Origin: Sphingomonas jinjuensis
GTDB taxonomy: Bacteria; Pseudomonadota; Alphaproteobacteria; Sphingomonadales; Sphingomonadaceae
Assembly (NCBI RefSeq): GCF_014197105.1
Contig: NZ_JACIEV010000002.1
Coordinates: 248,001-312,000 of the forward strand
DNA: 64,000 bases
Direction: 5' to 3'
Shown: positions 24,130-31,247 of the stretch, piece by piece
Layout: each line of letters begins with the position of its first letter
How positions within the stretch are numbered: the stretch's first letter is position 1
The notes under the pieces: generated by a model
Databases searched by the model: none
Told to the model about the DNA's origin: nothing
The model's input: only the letters and a program-made list of their open reading frames with translations
Translations under genes and position numbers: made by a program

Positions 24130-24588
24130 TCAGAACGCCAGCGTCAGCCGATCCTGCAACTGATGCACCGGGCTGACCGCGCCGCCCGTCAACTGCGCCT
24201 CGTCGAGCATCGCCACCCGGCGGTGCAGGTCGGCGCTTGCCGCCACCAGTGCCTGCGCGCGCGAGGGCAGCGCGCCGACCAGATTGGCGTCCAGCATCGG
24301 CCCCTGCCCCAGCCGCCGCGCGCCGTCCTGGGCATCACGCGGGCCAAGTTCGCCCGCCTCAACCGCGCGCTGCGTCAACAGCCAGGCGATGACGTGCATC
24401 AGCCGCGTCGTGACCTTCAGCGACTCGCAACTGAACCCCACCCGCACGAGCGGATCGAGCGATTCGCGTTCGCGCCGGCCCTCCTCGTCGAAATAGTGAC
24501 GCGCCTCGTCGGCCAGCACCATCGCCTCGGTATACAGCGAGTCGATAAGCCGGCGCTGGATCCGGGAGTCTGGCAGGCGGACGGTCAT
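24130..24588 (-). CDS. rcdA: DUF1465 family protein, RcdA-like
   Basis: 152-residue all-helical protein matching DUF1465, whose Caulobacter member RcdA is an adaptor for ClpXP degradation of the cell-cycle regulator CtrA. Recognisable parts are LIDSLYTEAMVLADEARHYF and LKVTTRLMHVIAWLLTQRAV. The role in this organism is inferred from the family. ATG 24588 is chosen; an upstream frame start at 24627 would run into the hairpin. It lies downstream of a YdcH-like gene on the same strand, with a strong hairpin between them. Confidence 0.85.
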   Translation of the reverse strand: MTVRLPDSRIQRRLIDSLYTEAMVLADEARHYFDEEGRRERESLDPLVRVGFSCESLKVTTRLMHVIAWLLTQRAVEAGELGPRDAQDGARRLGQGPMLDANLVGALPSRAQALVAASADLHRRVAMLDEAQLTGGAVSPVHQLQDRLTLAF

Positions 24589-24615
24589 GGTCTGTCGATC
24601 ATGCCAGAGGCGCGC

Positions 24616-24656
24616 ATGCGGATACAACGACGCGATTCGAGGTCGTTGTACCGCAT
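24616..24656 (-). promoter_or_regulatory. Long hairpin between ydcH-like gene and rcdA
   Basis: Arms 24616-24631 (ATGCGGATACAACGAC) and 24642-24656 (GTCGTTGTACCGCAT) pair perfectly apart from one bulged base. The 10-base loop contains GATTC, a CcrM-type GANTC methylation site. There is no T-run, so it is more likely an mRNA-processing, stability or regulatory structure than a simple terminator. Confidence 0.6.
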
Positions 24657-24666
24657 CGGGGCAGGT

Positions 24667-24864
24667 TCAGGCGATGATGTCGGGGATCAGTTCGTCCTCG
24701 AGCTGAGCGATCTCGTCCTTCAGACGCAGCTTGCGCTTCTTCAGACGCGCCAGCTGCAGCGCATCGGGCATCGCCGCCCACGCCAGCGCATCGATCGCAT
24801 TGTCGAGATCGCGGTGCTCGCTACGCAGTGCCGTGATCCGCGCGATGATCTGCGTTTCGTCCAT
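24667..24864 (-). CDS. YdcH/DUF465 family small protein
   Basis: 65-residue charged helical protein of the DUF465 (YdcH) family, with the typical HRDLDNAI motif near the N-terminus and the lysine/arginine-rich LKKRKLRLKDEIAQLE helix. The function of the family is unknown. It is the first gene of a minus-strand pair with rcdA, and divergent from a second DUF465-like gene at 25038. Confidence 0.88.
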   Translation of the reverse strand: MDETQIIARITALRSEHRDLDNAIDALAWAAMPDALQLARLKKRKLRLKDEIAQLEDELIPDIIA

Positions 24865-25037
24865 CGTCCCGTCGACCCTTCACTCAACCGGAGCGGCCGA
24901 TAGCAAAGCGCGGCCGAGACACCAATCGTCGCAGACATCCCATCGACACGTCGATTCGGGGGTGATCGGGACAAGACATTTTAACCCGACGGGTGTTTAC
25001 TGCGTGTCCCCAAACCGAATGCATAGGAGGAATTGCC

Positions 25038-25193
25038 ATGCAGACGACGCATCAGACGGCCCTGGAGACCAAGCATGCCGCGCTCGACCGCCGCATCGCC
25101 GAAGAGAGTCACCGGCCGCTTCCCGATGCGGTGGCGTTGGCCAATCTCAAGAAGCAGAAGCTGAAACTAAAGGAAGAGTTGACCAGCCTCTGA
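25038..25193 (+). CDS. YdcH/DUF465-like short protein
   Basis: 51-residue shorter relative of the neighbouring DUF465 protein. It keeps the KHAALDRRIAEE and LANLKKQKLKLKEELTSL segments and thus the helix-turn-helix-like hairpin of the family. AGGAGG lies seven bases before ATG 25038, a very strong ribosome site. It is divergent from the 24667-24864 gene across 173 bp and convergent with the PilZ gene at 25218. Confidence 0.87.
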   Translation: MQTTHQTALETKHAALDRRIAEESHRPLPDAVALANLKKQKLKLKEELTSL

Positions 25194-25217
25194 CCAATCG
25201 ACTCCCGGCGTCCGTGG

Positions 25218-25604
25218 TCACGGTCGCCGGGAGCGAAACACCATCGACTTGGCATAGATCGGCGTCGAATCGCCCCCGCCGACCGGCTTGCGCGCAAGCT
25301 TCGGATCGATCGGATCGTCGAGCGCCACGCCGACACGCCCTTCGGCACACCAGGCGATCTTGCCCTCGACCACGCCGATCCCGCGCAGTCCGACGACCAC
25401 CGGCGTGCCGATCGGCACGACGCGGCCGATCTCGGCCATCAACCCACCCGGCGACAGATTGCGCACCCGCACTTCGGTGACGTCCGTATCGCCCTCGAAC
25501 CGGATCGGCGCGACGAGGAACAGGCTGTCGCGCTGGCCGGCACGCTTGCCGGCGTCGCTCGTCGTATCATCGTCGACGGGAAAATCGCGGTCGATGCGGT
25601 CCAT
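25218..25604 (-). CDS. PilZ domain protein
   Basis: 128-residue single PilZ domain preceded by a 25-residue acidic/basic tail. VRVRNLSPGGLMAEI matches the (D/N)xSxxG part of the c-di-GMP site; the RxxxR part is weaker (KRAGQRDS). It probably acts as a c-di-GMP effector or a degenerate relative. It starts 131 bp downstream of dksA on the same strand. Confidence 0.8.
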   Translation of the reverse strand: MDRIDRDFPVDDDTTSDAGKRAGQRDSLFLVAPIRFEGDTDVTEVRVRNLSPGGLMAEIGRVVPIGTPVVVGLRGIGVVEGKIAWCAEGRVGVALDDPIDPKLARKPVGGGDSTPIYAKSMVFRSRRP

Positions 25605-25735
25605 GGCTGATGCGGTCGTCTCTACCCGAAAACTAGATGCCCGACCTAAGACGGCAATGGTTGCCGAGACCTTAAAATCGAACGATTTCCGTCAGGCGAT
25701 CGTCCCAACCAGGAACAGTTCGCCGCGTCGGCGAA

Positions 25736-26200
25736 TCAATCCTCGCGGCTGACCTTTTCATGTCGCTCGTGACGCTCTTGCGCCTCGACCGTCATCGTCG
25801 CGATCGGCCGCGCCTCGAGTCGGCCCAGGCTGATCGGCTCGCCGGTGACCTCGCAGTAGCCGTATTCACCCTCGTCGAGGCGGCGCAGCGCCGCGTCGAT
25901 CTTTGCGATCAGCTTGCGCTGTCGGTCGCGGGTGCGCAGCTCGATCGACCAGTCGGTCTCGCTCGATGCACGGTCGGTGATGTCCGCCTCGCGCAGCGAG
26001 TCGATCTGCAATTGTGACAGCGTTCCTGCCGATTCGAGCAGGATGGCGTCGCGCCATGCGCTCAGCTTCCGGCGAAAATAATCCTGCTGCCGAAGGCTCA
26101 TGAAGGGTTCGTCGGCACTGGGCCGATAGCCATCGTCGGCGTCGTTCGCCGGCGGTGGTGTCATTCTAGATTCCGTTACGCGATCGATCACCGTTGCCAT
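25736..26200 (-). CDS. dksA: DksA/TraR family RNA polymerase-binding protein
   Basis: 154-residue DksA-type regulator that binds RNA polymerase through its secondary channel. It has a long coiled-coil middle (about residues 55-110) and the C-terminal YGYCEVTGEPISLGRLEARP segment. Only one cysteine of the usual zinc finger is present (CEVT instead of CxxC, and MTVEAQERHE in place of the second pair), as in other alphaproteobacterial DksA proteins. AGGGAG lies seven bases before ATG 26200. A small GC hairpin (25719-25735) directly follows the stop. Confidence 0.9.
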   Translation of the reverse strand: MATVIDRVTESRMTPPPANDADDGYRPSADEPFMSLRQQDYFRRKLSAWRDAILLESAGTLSQLQIDSLREADITDRASSETDWSIELRTRDRQRKLIAKIDAALRRLDEGEYGYCEVTGEPISLGRLEARPIATMTVEAQERHERHEKVSRED

Positions 26201-26346
26201 TGCCACTCTCCCTTCGACCCCACTGTGTCGCGGGACCGCCCCCAAATGGTCAGGGGCCTATAATCGTGCGCGGCTGCGGCCACAAGCGAGCGACCTTACG
26301 GAATTGAGGCGGAAATTGATGGAATCTTGCGTTTATCGTTGAACGT

Positions 26347-26378
26347 GTCGTCGGCGTCACGGTCCTGGCGCCGACGAC
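26347..26378 (-). terminator. GC hairpin after the host-attachment-family gene
   Basis: Perfect 10-bp arms GTCGTCGGCG/CGCCGACGAC (26347-26356, 26369-26378) with a 12-base loop, 12 bp beyond the stop codon at 26391. No T-run follows, so it may act with Rho or only protect the mRNA end. Confidence 0.5.
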
Positions 26379-26390
26379 ATCGGTTGGACC

Positions 26391-26903
26391 TCAGGCCTTT
26401 TGCAGCGCGGCCTCGATCTCGGGGATCGGATGGCCGGTCAAATCCTTGTCTAACTCACCCTTCAGCCGCTTCTCGACCTCGACGTGATAATGCTTGCGCA
26501 TCTCGCCCAACGTCTTGGGCGGCGCGACGATGATGAGCGATTCGAACTGGTTGTTCAGCGCGCGCTTCTTCAGCAGCTCGGCCGCCTCCGCGGCGAAGCG
26601 GTCTTCCTCGAGCTGGTGGAAGTCGGTTTCGGCCATCGTGCCGCGCGACGGCGCGAAGCCGGCACCCTGGCCACGCGAGCCGCCGGTGCCGCCGCCCTGC
26701 GCCACGCCGGGAGCGCCCGCCCCCATCTGCGATCCCGAGGCGCCGCCGGCGGCATCGGTCTTCTGGTCGCGGTCGGCAGGGTTCACCTGCTCCTGGGCGT
26801 GCTCGACGACGAGGTTGAGATACTGGTCGTCGCCTTCGTTGCGCAGGAACAGCATCTTGCGGCCATCGGCCACCAGCACCATCGCGTTGTTGGGAACATG
26901 CAC
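26391..26903 (-). CDS. Host attachment protein family (PF10116-like)
   Basis: 170-residue protein of the family annotated as required for attachment to host cells, with an N-terminal [20 protein letters not shown] strand-helix unit and the C-terminal [20 protein letters not shown]. The family is related to ribosome/RF1-like folds and its real role is unclear. A Gly/Ser/Ala/Gln-rich low-complexity insert lies near residues 50-85. The start is GTG 26903, with AGGAGA seven bases upstream; no ATG fits. It is divergent from serS across 94 bp. Confidence 0.83.
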   Translation of the reverse strand: MHVPNNAMVLVADGRKMLFLRNEGDDQYLNLVVEHAQEQVNPADRDQKTDAAGGASGSQMGAGAPGVAQGGGTGGSRGQGAGFAPSRGTMAETDFHQLEEDRFAAEAAELLKKRALNNQFESLIIVAPPKTLGEMRKHYHVEVEKRLKGELDKDLTGHPIPEIEAALQKA

Positions 26904-26997
26904 GTCTCTGTCTCCTGCTGTTGTTCTCGTCCTGTCCGACCAACGCCCCGCCAGCCGCCGGGTTGCGCGCCGCGGGCCGCGCCGCCATAGCGCGGCG

Positions 26998-28278
26998 ATG
27001 CACGACATCCGCGCGATCCGAGACGATCCGGCCGCCTTCGACGCAGGGCTCGCCCGCCGCGGCGCCGCCCCCCAGGCAGAGGCGCTGCTCGCGCTCGACG
27101 AGCGGCGCCGCGTCGCGATCACCGCGGCGCAGGAGGCGCAGGCCAAGCGCAACGAGCTGTCGAAGGCGATCGGCCAGGCCAAGGCGCAGAAGGACGAGCC
27201 GCGCGCGCAAGCGCTGATGGCCGAGGTCGCGGCGCTGAAGGACGCGCTGCCCGCGATCGAGGCGGAAGAGGCGGCGCTGTCGGGCGAGCTCGACACGCTC
27301 CTTGCCGCCCTGCCCAACATTCCGGCCACCGACGTGCCTGAGGGCGCCGACGAGAGCGGCAACGCGCTGGTCGCCGAGCATGGCAGCCGTCGCGACTTCG
27401 CTTTCACCGCCAAGGACCACGATGCGATCGGCCCCGCGCTGGGCATGGACTTCGACACCGGCGTCGCCATCGCCGGTGCGCGCTTCACGCTGCTGCGCGG
27501 CGGCATCGCCCGGCTGTCGCGCGCGCTGGGGCAATATATGCTCGGCCGACTGGTCGACGAACACGGCTATCAGGAAGTAGCGCCGCCGCTCCTCGTCCGT
27601 GACGAGGCGGTCTACGGCACCGGCCAGCTGCCCAAGTTCGCCGAGGATCTGTTCAGGACGACCGACGGCCGCTGGCTGATCCCCACCGCCGAGGTCAGCC
27701 TGACCAACATCGTCCGCGAGCAAATCCTGAAGGAAGGCGAACTGCCGCTGCGCTTCGCCGCGCTCACCCCCTGCTTCCGCTCCGAAGCGGGCGCGGCGGG
27801 GCGCGACACGCGTGGCTTCATCCGCCAGCACCAGTTCGACAAGGTCGAGATGGTGTCGATCACCACCCCCGACCAGTCGGACGCCGAACACGAGCGGATG
27901 ACGGCCCTTGCCGAGGGCGTGCTCGATGCGCTCGACCTGCCCTATCGCCGGATGCTGCTGTGCGCCGGCGACATGGGCTTCACCGCGCGTCGCACCTATG
28001 ACCTCGAGGTGTGGTTGCCCGGCCAGGCGGCCTATCGCGAGATTTCGTCCTGTTCGACCTGCGGCGACTTCCAGGCGCGGCGGATGAATACGCGCTACCG
28101 GCCGGAGGGTGAGAAGGCGACGCGCTTCGTCCACACGCTCAACGGCTCTGGCCTGGCGGTCGGTCGGACGCTGGTCGCGGTGATCGAGAATTACCAGCAG
28201 GAGGACGGCTCGGTCGTCGTGCCCGACGTGCTTCGCCCGTGGATGGGCGGCATCGAGCGCCTCGAGCCGCTTCGGTGA
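26998..28278 (+). CDS. serS: Seryl-tRNA synthetase
   Basis: 426-residue class II synthetase that charges tRNA-Ser. The N-terminal antiparallel coiled-coil arm (about residues 25-100) contacts the tRNA. Motif 2 is [18 protein letters not shown] with [12 protein letters not shown], and motif 3 is [19 protein letters not shown]. The start ATG 26998 gives the canonical [11 protein letters not shown] beginning; the longer frame is antisense to the host-attachment gene. The stop overlaps the next gene's GTG start (GTGA). Confidence 0.97.
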   Translation: MHDIRAIRDDPAAFDAGLARRGAAPQAEALLALDERRRVAITAAQEAQAKRNELSKAIGQAKAQKDEPRAQALMAEVAALKDALPAIEAEEAALSGELDTLLAALPNIPATDVPEGADESGNALVAEHGSRRDFAFTAKDHDAIGPALGMDFDTGVAIAGARFTLLRGGIARLSRALGQYMLGRLVDEHGYQEVAPPLLVRDEAVYGTGQLPKFAEDLFRTTDGRWLIPTAEVSLTNIVREQILKEGELPLRFAALTPCFRSEAGAAGRDTRGFIRQHQFDKVEMVSITTPDQSDAEHERMTALAEGVLDALDLPYRRMLLCAGDMGFTARRTYDLEVWLPGQAAYREISSCSTCGDFQARRMNTRYRPEGEKATRFVHTLNGSGLAVGRTLVAVIENYQQEDGSVVVPDVLRPWMGGIERLEPLR

Positions 28279-29375
28279 AGCGCGCCGCGCCAGCGCTGGG
28301 GCTCGCGTCGGCATTGCTCGCCGGCTGCATTCCCAGCGTCGAGCGCGGCTACGACCAGCCCGCCGTCGCGCCACCGCCGATGCAGACCGTCCAGCCGCTG
28401 CCACCGCAGCAGCAGGACGACGAGCCGGTCCGCCGCTCGGTGAATGACGATGCGGTGACCAGCCTCCCTGCCCCGCGTCCCGCCTGGGAGGCGGCGCCGG
28501 TCTCTGCCGATGCGCGCGAGGTCGCCGCACAGAGCTATACCGTGCGCCCCGGCGATACGCTCCGCAGCATCGCCGAGCGGACCGGCGCCGGATCGGAGGC
28601 GATCGCGCGCGCCAACGGCATCGACCCGCCCTTCGTCATCCGCGCCGGCCAGCGGCTACAGATCCCCGCGGGCCGCTATCACCTCGTCCGCCCCGGCCAG
28701 AGCGGCATCGCCATCGCCCGCGCCTATGGCGTCGAGTGGTCGCGGATCGTCGCCGCCAACGACCTGACCGAGCCCTATATCCTGCGCTCCGGGCAGCGCA
28801 TCGCGATCCCCGGCAGCACCGACCGCCCACCCAGCGTCGCCGAGCGCGCCGCCGCCTTCACGCTCGACATCGACGACATCCTGACCGGCGGCGAACCCGC
28901 GGTGGCCGCCAATCGTGCGCCCGCCAGGCCGACGCCCAACGCCAGCCGCGTGCTGTCGCCGACCGTCCCCGTCGCACCGCCGCCGCGGCTGGCAAGCGGC
29001 GGCTTCGTCTGGCCCGTCGACGGGCGCGTCGTGAAGCGCTTCGGCCCGGGGGCCAGTGGCGAACGGTCGAACGGCATCAAGATCGCCGTGCCGATCGGCA
29101 CCCCCATCCGCGCGACCGGCGACGGCATCGTCGCCTATGTCGGCACCGGCATCGCCGCGCTCGGCGGGCTCGTCATCATCAAGCATGGCGGCGGCTGGGC
29201 CAGCGTGTACGGCCACGCGTCGAAGCTGACCGTGCAGCGCGGCCAGTCGGTCAAGCGCGGCCAGGTGATCGCGCTGTCGGGCGACACCGGCCTCGCCGAC
29301 CGTCCCGAGGTCCATTTCGAACTGCGCCGCGGCCGAACCGCGGTCGACCCGCAGCGGGAATTGTCCGCCCCATGA
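28275..29375 (+). CDS. LysM/LytM (M23) lipoprotein, NlpD-like amidase activator
   Basis: 366-residue lipoprotein: lipobox LASALLAGC (Cys18), two LysM domains (about 85-130 and 135-180: [35 protein letters not shown]), and a C-terminal LytM domain (about 245-360). The metal-site HxxxD of active M23 endopeptidases is lost ([16 protein letters not shown]), while VYGH and VHFELR remain. This is the degenerate pattern of NlpD/EnvC, which activate cell-division amidases instead of cutting peptidoglycan. The GTG start overlaps the serS stop. In many relatives surE and pcm lie between serS and this gene; here they do not. Confidence 0.87.
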   Translation: MKRAAPALGLASALLAGCIPSVERGYDQPAVAPPPMQTVQPLPPQQQDDEPVRRSVNDDAVTSLPAPRPAWEAAPVSADAREVAAQSYTVRPGDTLRSIAERTGAGSEAIARANGIDPPFVIRAGQRLQIPAGRYHLVRPGQSGIAIARAYGVEWSRIVAANDLTEPYILRSGQRIAIPGSTDRPPSVAERAAAFTLDIDDILTGGEPAVAANRAPARPTPNASRVLSPTVPVAPPPRLASGGFVWPVDGRVVKRFGPGASGERSNGIKIAVPIGTPIRATGDGIVAYVGTGIAALGGLVIIKHGGGWASVYGHASKLTVQRGQSVKRGQVIALSGDTGLADRPEVHFELRRGRTAVDPQRELSAP

Positions 29376-29386
29376 TCCTCCCCCGC

Positions 29387-29502
29387 CAGGGGGAGGTGGC
29401 AGGCGTAGCCTGACGGAGGGGGCGGTAAGCTCAGCGAGAGCGGGTCGCTTACCTCCCCCTCCGTCACGCCTTCGGCGCGACACCTCCCCCTGGCGGGGGA
29501 GG
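29387..29502. repeat. Paired palindromic element with long arms, 'CCTCCCCCGCCAGG' family
   Basis: Arms of about 45-55 bp, 29387-29430 and 29447-29502, are inverted copies, each carrying CCTCCCCCGCCAGGGGGAGG and a GACGGAGGGGG block. It fills the gap between the LytM lipoprotein gene and tyrS, and its outer edge is followed by the AAGGAGGAG ribosome site of tyrS. Confidence 0.9.
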
Positions 29503-29515
29503 ATAAGGAGGAGCC

Positions 29516-29542
29516 GTCATGCTGAACGTGTTTCAGCATCTC
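29516..29542. repeat. Single palindrome overlapping the tyrS start
   Basis: GTCATGCTGAACGTGTTTCAGCATCTC is a self-complementary repeat (arms ATGCTGAA and TTCAGCAT). An almost identical copy is found at 37265-37291. The ATG of the first arm is the likely tyrS start codon. Confidence 0.8.
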
Positions 29543-30817
29543 CTGCCCTGCGCGACCGGGATGACGAACCCCAAGATTCGTCCTATGCGCCCGCGCATGC
29601 AGTACCAGTCCGATCTCCTGCGCCTGCTCTCCGAGCGCGGCTACATCCACCAGCTCACCGATGCGGACGGGCTGGACAAGCTCGCCGCGACGCAGGTCGT
29701 CCCCGGCTACATCGGCTTCGATCCGACCGCGCCGTCGCTCCACGTCGGCAGCCTGGTGCAGATCATGCTGCTCCGCCGGCTCCAGCAGACGGGGCACAAG
29801 CCGATCGTCCTGATGGGCGGCGGCACCGGCAAGATCGGCGATCCCAGCTTCAAGGACGAGGCGCGCAAGCTCGCCACGACCGACACGATCGCGGCCAATA
29901 TCGCGTCGATCAAGGCGATCTTCGCGCAGTTCCTGACGTTCGGCGATGGCCCTGCCGACGCGGTGATGCTCGACAACGCCGAATGGCTCGATGCGCTCGA
30001 ATACATCCCCTTCCTGCGCGAGGTTGGTCAGCACTTCAGCGTCAATCGGATGCTCAGCTTCGATTCGGTGAAGTTGCGGCTGGACCGCGAGCAGTCGCTC
30101 AGCTTCCTCGAATTCAACTACATGATCCTGCAGGCGTACGACTTCATGGAACTGTCGCGCCGCACCGGTTGCCGGCTGCAGATGGGCGGCAGCGACCAAT
30201 GGGGTAACATCGTCAACGGCATCGAGCTCGCTCGCCGGATGGACGGGACCGAGGTCTATGGCGTCACCACGCCGCTGATCACGACCGCCGACGGCGGCAA
30301 GATGGGCAAGACGATGGCGGGTGCGATCTGGCTCAACGAAGAGTCGCTGCCGACGTTCGATTACTGGCAGTTCTGGCGCAACACCGACGACCGTGACGTC
30401 GGCAAGTTCCTGCGCCTGTTCACCGACCTGCCGCTCGATGAGATCGCCCGGCTCGAAGCGCTCGAGAGCGCCGAGATCAACGAGGCGAAGAAGGTGCTGG
30501 CGACCGAAGCGACCGCGATGTGCCGCGGCCGGGCGGCGGCGGAGGCGGCGGCGGACACCGCACGGCAGACCTTTGAGGAGGGCGCGAGCGGCGCGTCGCT
30601 GCCCAGCGTCGCCGCCGGCGCCGACACGATCGGCGTGGTCGATGCGCTGATCGCGCTCGGCTTCGCGGCGTCGAAGGGCGAGGCGCGGCGCAAGATCGCC
30701 GAGGGTGCGGTCAAGGTCGACGGCGAGGCCGTGCGCGACCCCGCCCACGTTTTTCACGTCACCCAATCCCTGCGCCTGTCGCTCGGCAAGAAGAAGATTG
30801 GACTGATAACGCCTTAG
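29519..30817 (+). CDS. tyrS: Tyrosyl-tRNA synthetase
   Basis: Class I synthetase that charges tRNA-Tyr. HIGH appears as HVGS ([14 protein letters not shown]), KMSKS as KMGKT, with [15 protein letters not shown] between, and an S4 RNA-binding domain at the C-terminus. The ATG 29519 has an excellent AAGGAGGAG six bases upstream, but it lies in a repeat, so the first residues (MLNVFQHLL) are repeat-encoded and absent from the family. The family-like start is ATG 29597 ([15 protein letters not shown], 406 residues), which lacks a ribosome site; 29561 is also possible. With 29519 the protein has 432 residues. Confidence 0.95.
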   Translation: MLNVFQHLLPCATGMTNPKIRPMRPRMQYQSDLLRLLSERGYIHQLTDADGLDKLAATQVVPGYIGFDPTAPSLHVGSLVQIMLLRRLQQTGHKPIVLMGGGTGKIGDPSFKDEARKLATTDTIAANIASIKAIFAQFLTFGDGPADAVMLDNAEWLDALEYIPFLREVGQHFSVNRMLSFDSVKLRLDREQSLSFLEFNYMILQAYDFMELSRRTGCRLQMGGSDQWGNIVNGIELARRMDGTEVYGVTTPLITTADGGKMGKTMAGAIWLNEESLPTFDYWQFWRNTDDRDVGKFLRLFTDLPLDEIARLEALESAEINEAKKVLATEATAMCRGRAAAEAAADTARQTFEEGASGASLPSVAAGADTIGVVDALIALGFAASKGEARRKIAEGAVKVDGEAVRDPAHVFHVTQSLRLSLGKKKIGLITP

Positions 30818-30894
30818 AATATCGAGGCGTTTTGGGTGCGATTAATCTCCCGATAACCAGGCCGCTTGTCGAAGGCTTCATGGGTCTTCCGGTA

Positions 30895-30920
30895 TTTTCC
30901 TTATCCTAGGTAAAGGAAAA
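30895..30920 (+). promoter_or_regulatory. 26-bp palindrome covering the ribosome site of a PilZ gene
   Basis: Perfect arms TTTTCCTT (30895-30902) and AAGGAAAA (30913-30920) flank ATCCTAGGTA, itself nearly symmetric. AAGGA in the right arm is the only Shine-Dalgarno candidate for the ATG at 30929. It could be an operator or an RNA hairpin that hides the ribosome site. Confidence 0.5.
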
Positions 30921-30928
30921 ATTGCTCG

Positions 30929-31243
30929 ATGGCGTCGCAGCCTGCATTGAAGACGATCGAAGCGCGGCAGCAACCGCGCGACGAAGTTTGCTACCGGGCG
31001 CGGGGCTTCACGGCCGCCCGGGAGCGACTGCCTCTGCACGTCGTGAATACCTCGGTCGGCGGCTTCATGGCGCGGACCGAGGCAGAGCATGCGCAAGGTG
31101 AACGCGTGTCGCTGATCCTCCCCGTGGTGGGCGAGGTCGATGCGACGATCCGCTGGGCGCTCGGCGGCCGGATCGGGTGCCAGTTCGATCGGGCGATCGA
31201 GCCGCTGGTCTATCGCGCCATGCTGACCGCGTTGCAGCGCTAG
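30929..31243 (+). CDS. PilZ domain protein
   Basis: 104-residue stand-alone PilZ domain, probably a c-di-GMP receptor. QQPRDEVCYRARGF supplies the basic first motif and VVNTSVGGFMAR the (D/N)xSxxG motif. ILPVVGEVDATIRWALGGRIGCQF is the conserved barrel core. It is convergent with recG, the stops four bases apart. Its translation start is overlapped by a palindrome at 30895-30920. Confidence 0.87.
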   Translation: MASQPALKTIEARQQPRDEVCYRARGFTAARERLPLHVVNTSVGGFMARTEAEHAQGERVSLILPVVGEVDATIRWALGGRIGCQFDRAIEPLVYRAMLTALQR

Positions 31244-31247
31244 GGGC

